A DNA stretch of 14,562 nt from assembly GCA_017558425.1 (NCBI GenBank), contig JAFYVD010000069.1:1-14562 (forward strand), in the 5' to 3' direction. This document shows, in pieces, positions 13,956 through 14,562 of the stretch (the stretch's first letter is position 1; each line of letters begins with the position of its first letter). The translations under genes and the position numbers were made by a program. This DNA comes from Clostridia bacterium. GTDB taxonomy: Bacteria; Bacillota_A; Clostridia; RUG12999. The notes under the pieces were generated by a model that did not search any database, was not told the origin of the DNA, and saw only the letters and a program-made list of their open reading frames with translations.

Positions 13956-13984
13956 TTGATTTTTGGAAAATTGTGTGGTAAAAT
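13956..13984 (+). promoter_or_regulatory. Predicted promoter of rpsB
   Basis: TTGATT (13956-13961), 17 bases, TAAAAT (13979-13984) with a TGG extension before the -10 box. The expected start near 13991 leaves a leader of about 113 bases before the rpsB ATG, enough for the structure at 14006-14076. Confidence 0.75.
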
Positions 13985-14005
13985 ACTTAGGTTGAAAAAT
14001 ACACA

Positions 14006-14076
14006 CATCTCCCATTCGCTTAACGTTGCCCGCAACACTGCTACATGCCGGGTCCTTTGCGGAGAAGACGGAGATG
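14006..14076 (+). promoter_or_regulatory. Structured rpsB leader, possible ribosomal-protein autoregulatory RNA
   Basis: The leader is GC-richer than the surrounding intergenic DNA. An outer stem pairs CATCTCC (14006-14012) with GGAGATG (14070-14076). Inside, CCGCAA (14030-14035) can pair with TTGCGG (14057-14062). Two other pairings, CCCG (14029-14032) with CGGG (14049-14052) and GTTGC with GCAAC (14025-14036), compete with this. Mutually exclusive pairings just upstream of a ribosomal-protein gene fit autoregulation by S2, known in other bacteria, but I cannot match this to a named RNA family. Confidence 0.5.
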
Positions 14077-14103
14077 GAGGAAAATTAAACGGAGGTGTTT
14101 ATT

Positions 14104-14562
14104 ATGGTAGCAGTATCAATGAAACAGCTGCTTGAAGCAGGTGTACACTTCGGACATCAGACAAGAAGATGGAATCCGAAAATGAAGGAGTATATTTTTA
14201 CAGAAAGAAACGGGATCTATATTATTGACCTGCAGAAAACTGTAAAAAAGGTTGAAGAAGCTTACAACTTCATCCGCGAAGTATCCGAATCCGGCAAAGA
14301 CGTTCTTTTCGTAGGAACTAAAAAACAGGCTCAGGATGCTATTAAAGAAGAAGCTGAAAGAGTTGGCATGTACTATGTTAACAACCGTTGGCTCGGCGGT
14401 ATGCTCACAAACTTCAAAACTATCAAAAAGAGAATTGAAAGACTTGAGCAGCTTCACAAAATGGAAGAAGACGGCACATTCGATCTTCTCCCCAAAAAAG
14501 AAGTAATCAAACTTAAAGGCGAAATCGAAAAACTCGAAAAATTCATGGGCGGTATCAAGAAC
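14104..14562 (+). CDS. rpsB: 30S ribosomal protein S2, N-terminal part (3' end outside window)
   Basis: S2 is a small-subunit ribosomal protein located between head and body. The frame is open to the right edge, giving 153 residues of an expected 230-260. It begins [20 protein letters not shown] and contains the family blocks [33 protein letters not shown] and [12 protein letters not shown], with the start of the coiled-coil insertion at about 108-150 ([24 protein letters not shown]). GGAGG lies 8 bases before the ATG. Codon use is strongly biased towards highly expressed codons. In most Firmicutes tsf follows; that would lie beyond the window. Confidence 0.98.
   Translation, partial: MVAVSMKQLLEAGVHFGHQTRRWNPKMKEYIFTERNGIYIIDLQKTVKKVEEAYNFIREVSESGKDVLFVGTKKQAQDAIKEEAERVGMYYVNNRWLGGMLTNFKTIKKRIERLEQLHKMEEDGTFDLLPKKEVIKLKGEIEKLEKFMGGIKN

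Noticed and set aside
1..14562. Mobile element, phage, CRISPR array or defence island
   Set aside because: No transposase, integrase, spaced repeats, target-site duplications or typical defence domains were seen; gene content is metabolic and housekeeping.

Overview
The window looks like chromosomal DNA from a spore-forming, probably anaerobic gut-type Clostridia member (Firmicutes/Bacillota). The evidence is a sporulation channel gene (spoIIIAH), strong GGAGG-type ribosome binding sites, AT-rich intergenic regions with canonical sigma-A promoters, a split (two-subunit) transketolase, a single-aptamer glycine riboswitch and several AraC-type sugar regulators. The species cannot be named from the sequence alone. 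No phage, insertion sequence, CRISPR array, rRNA or tRNA gene was seen.

Layout from left to right. (1) The 3' end of spoIIIAH (+), meeting a GH2 glycoside hydrolase (-) at a shared hairpin. (2) The GH2 gene is divergent from an AraC-family regulator (+); the 88-base gap holds two well-formed promoters and a perfect 6-1-6 palindrome placed to affect both. (3) A rhamnose block on the - strand: an AraC-family regulator, a terminator, L-rhamnose isomerase (rhaA) and a class II aldolase, probably the rhamnulose-1-phosphate aldolase step. Rhamnulokinase, lactaldehyde reductase and a transporter are not in the window. (4) tspO (+), converging on a Na+/alanine-glycine symporter (-). The symporter's leader contains a glycine riboswitch followed by an intrinsic terminator. 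(5) A 690-residue cytosolic protein (+) that looks like a glycoside hydrolase of unassigned family, with its own promoter and terminator. (6) A PAP2 membrane phosphatase (-). (7) The transketolase pair (-), N-terminal subunit first, joined by a TAATG stop/start overlap. (8) A 43-residue acidic small ORF (+), then a promoter, a folded leader and the 5' part of rpsB (+), cut by the window edge.

How it fits together. Most of the window is carbohydrate handling: glycoside hydrolases may release sugars inside the cell, rhamnose isomerase and aldolase take a deoxy-sugar towards triose level, and transketolase serves the pentose phosphate pathway. Regulation is local: AraC regulators sit beside their probable targets, glycine controls its probable transporter through RNA, and rpsB has a leader that may be autoregulatory. 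Nearly every transcription unit ends in a visible hairpin, and convergent pairs share one.

The parts least explained by known families are the 690-residue hydrolase-like protein, the 43-residue small ORF and the rpsB leader. I did not find a clearly new multi-gene system such as a defence or mobile island.
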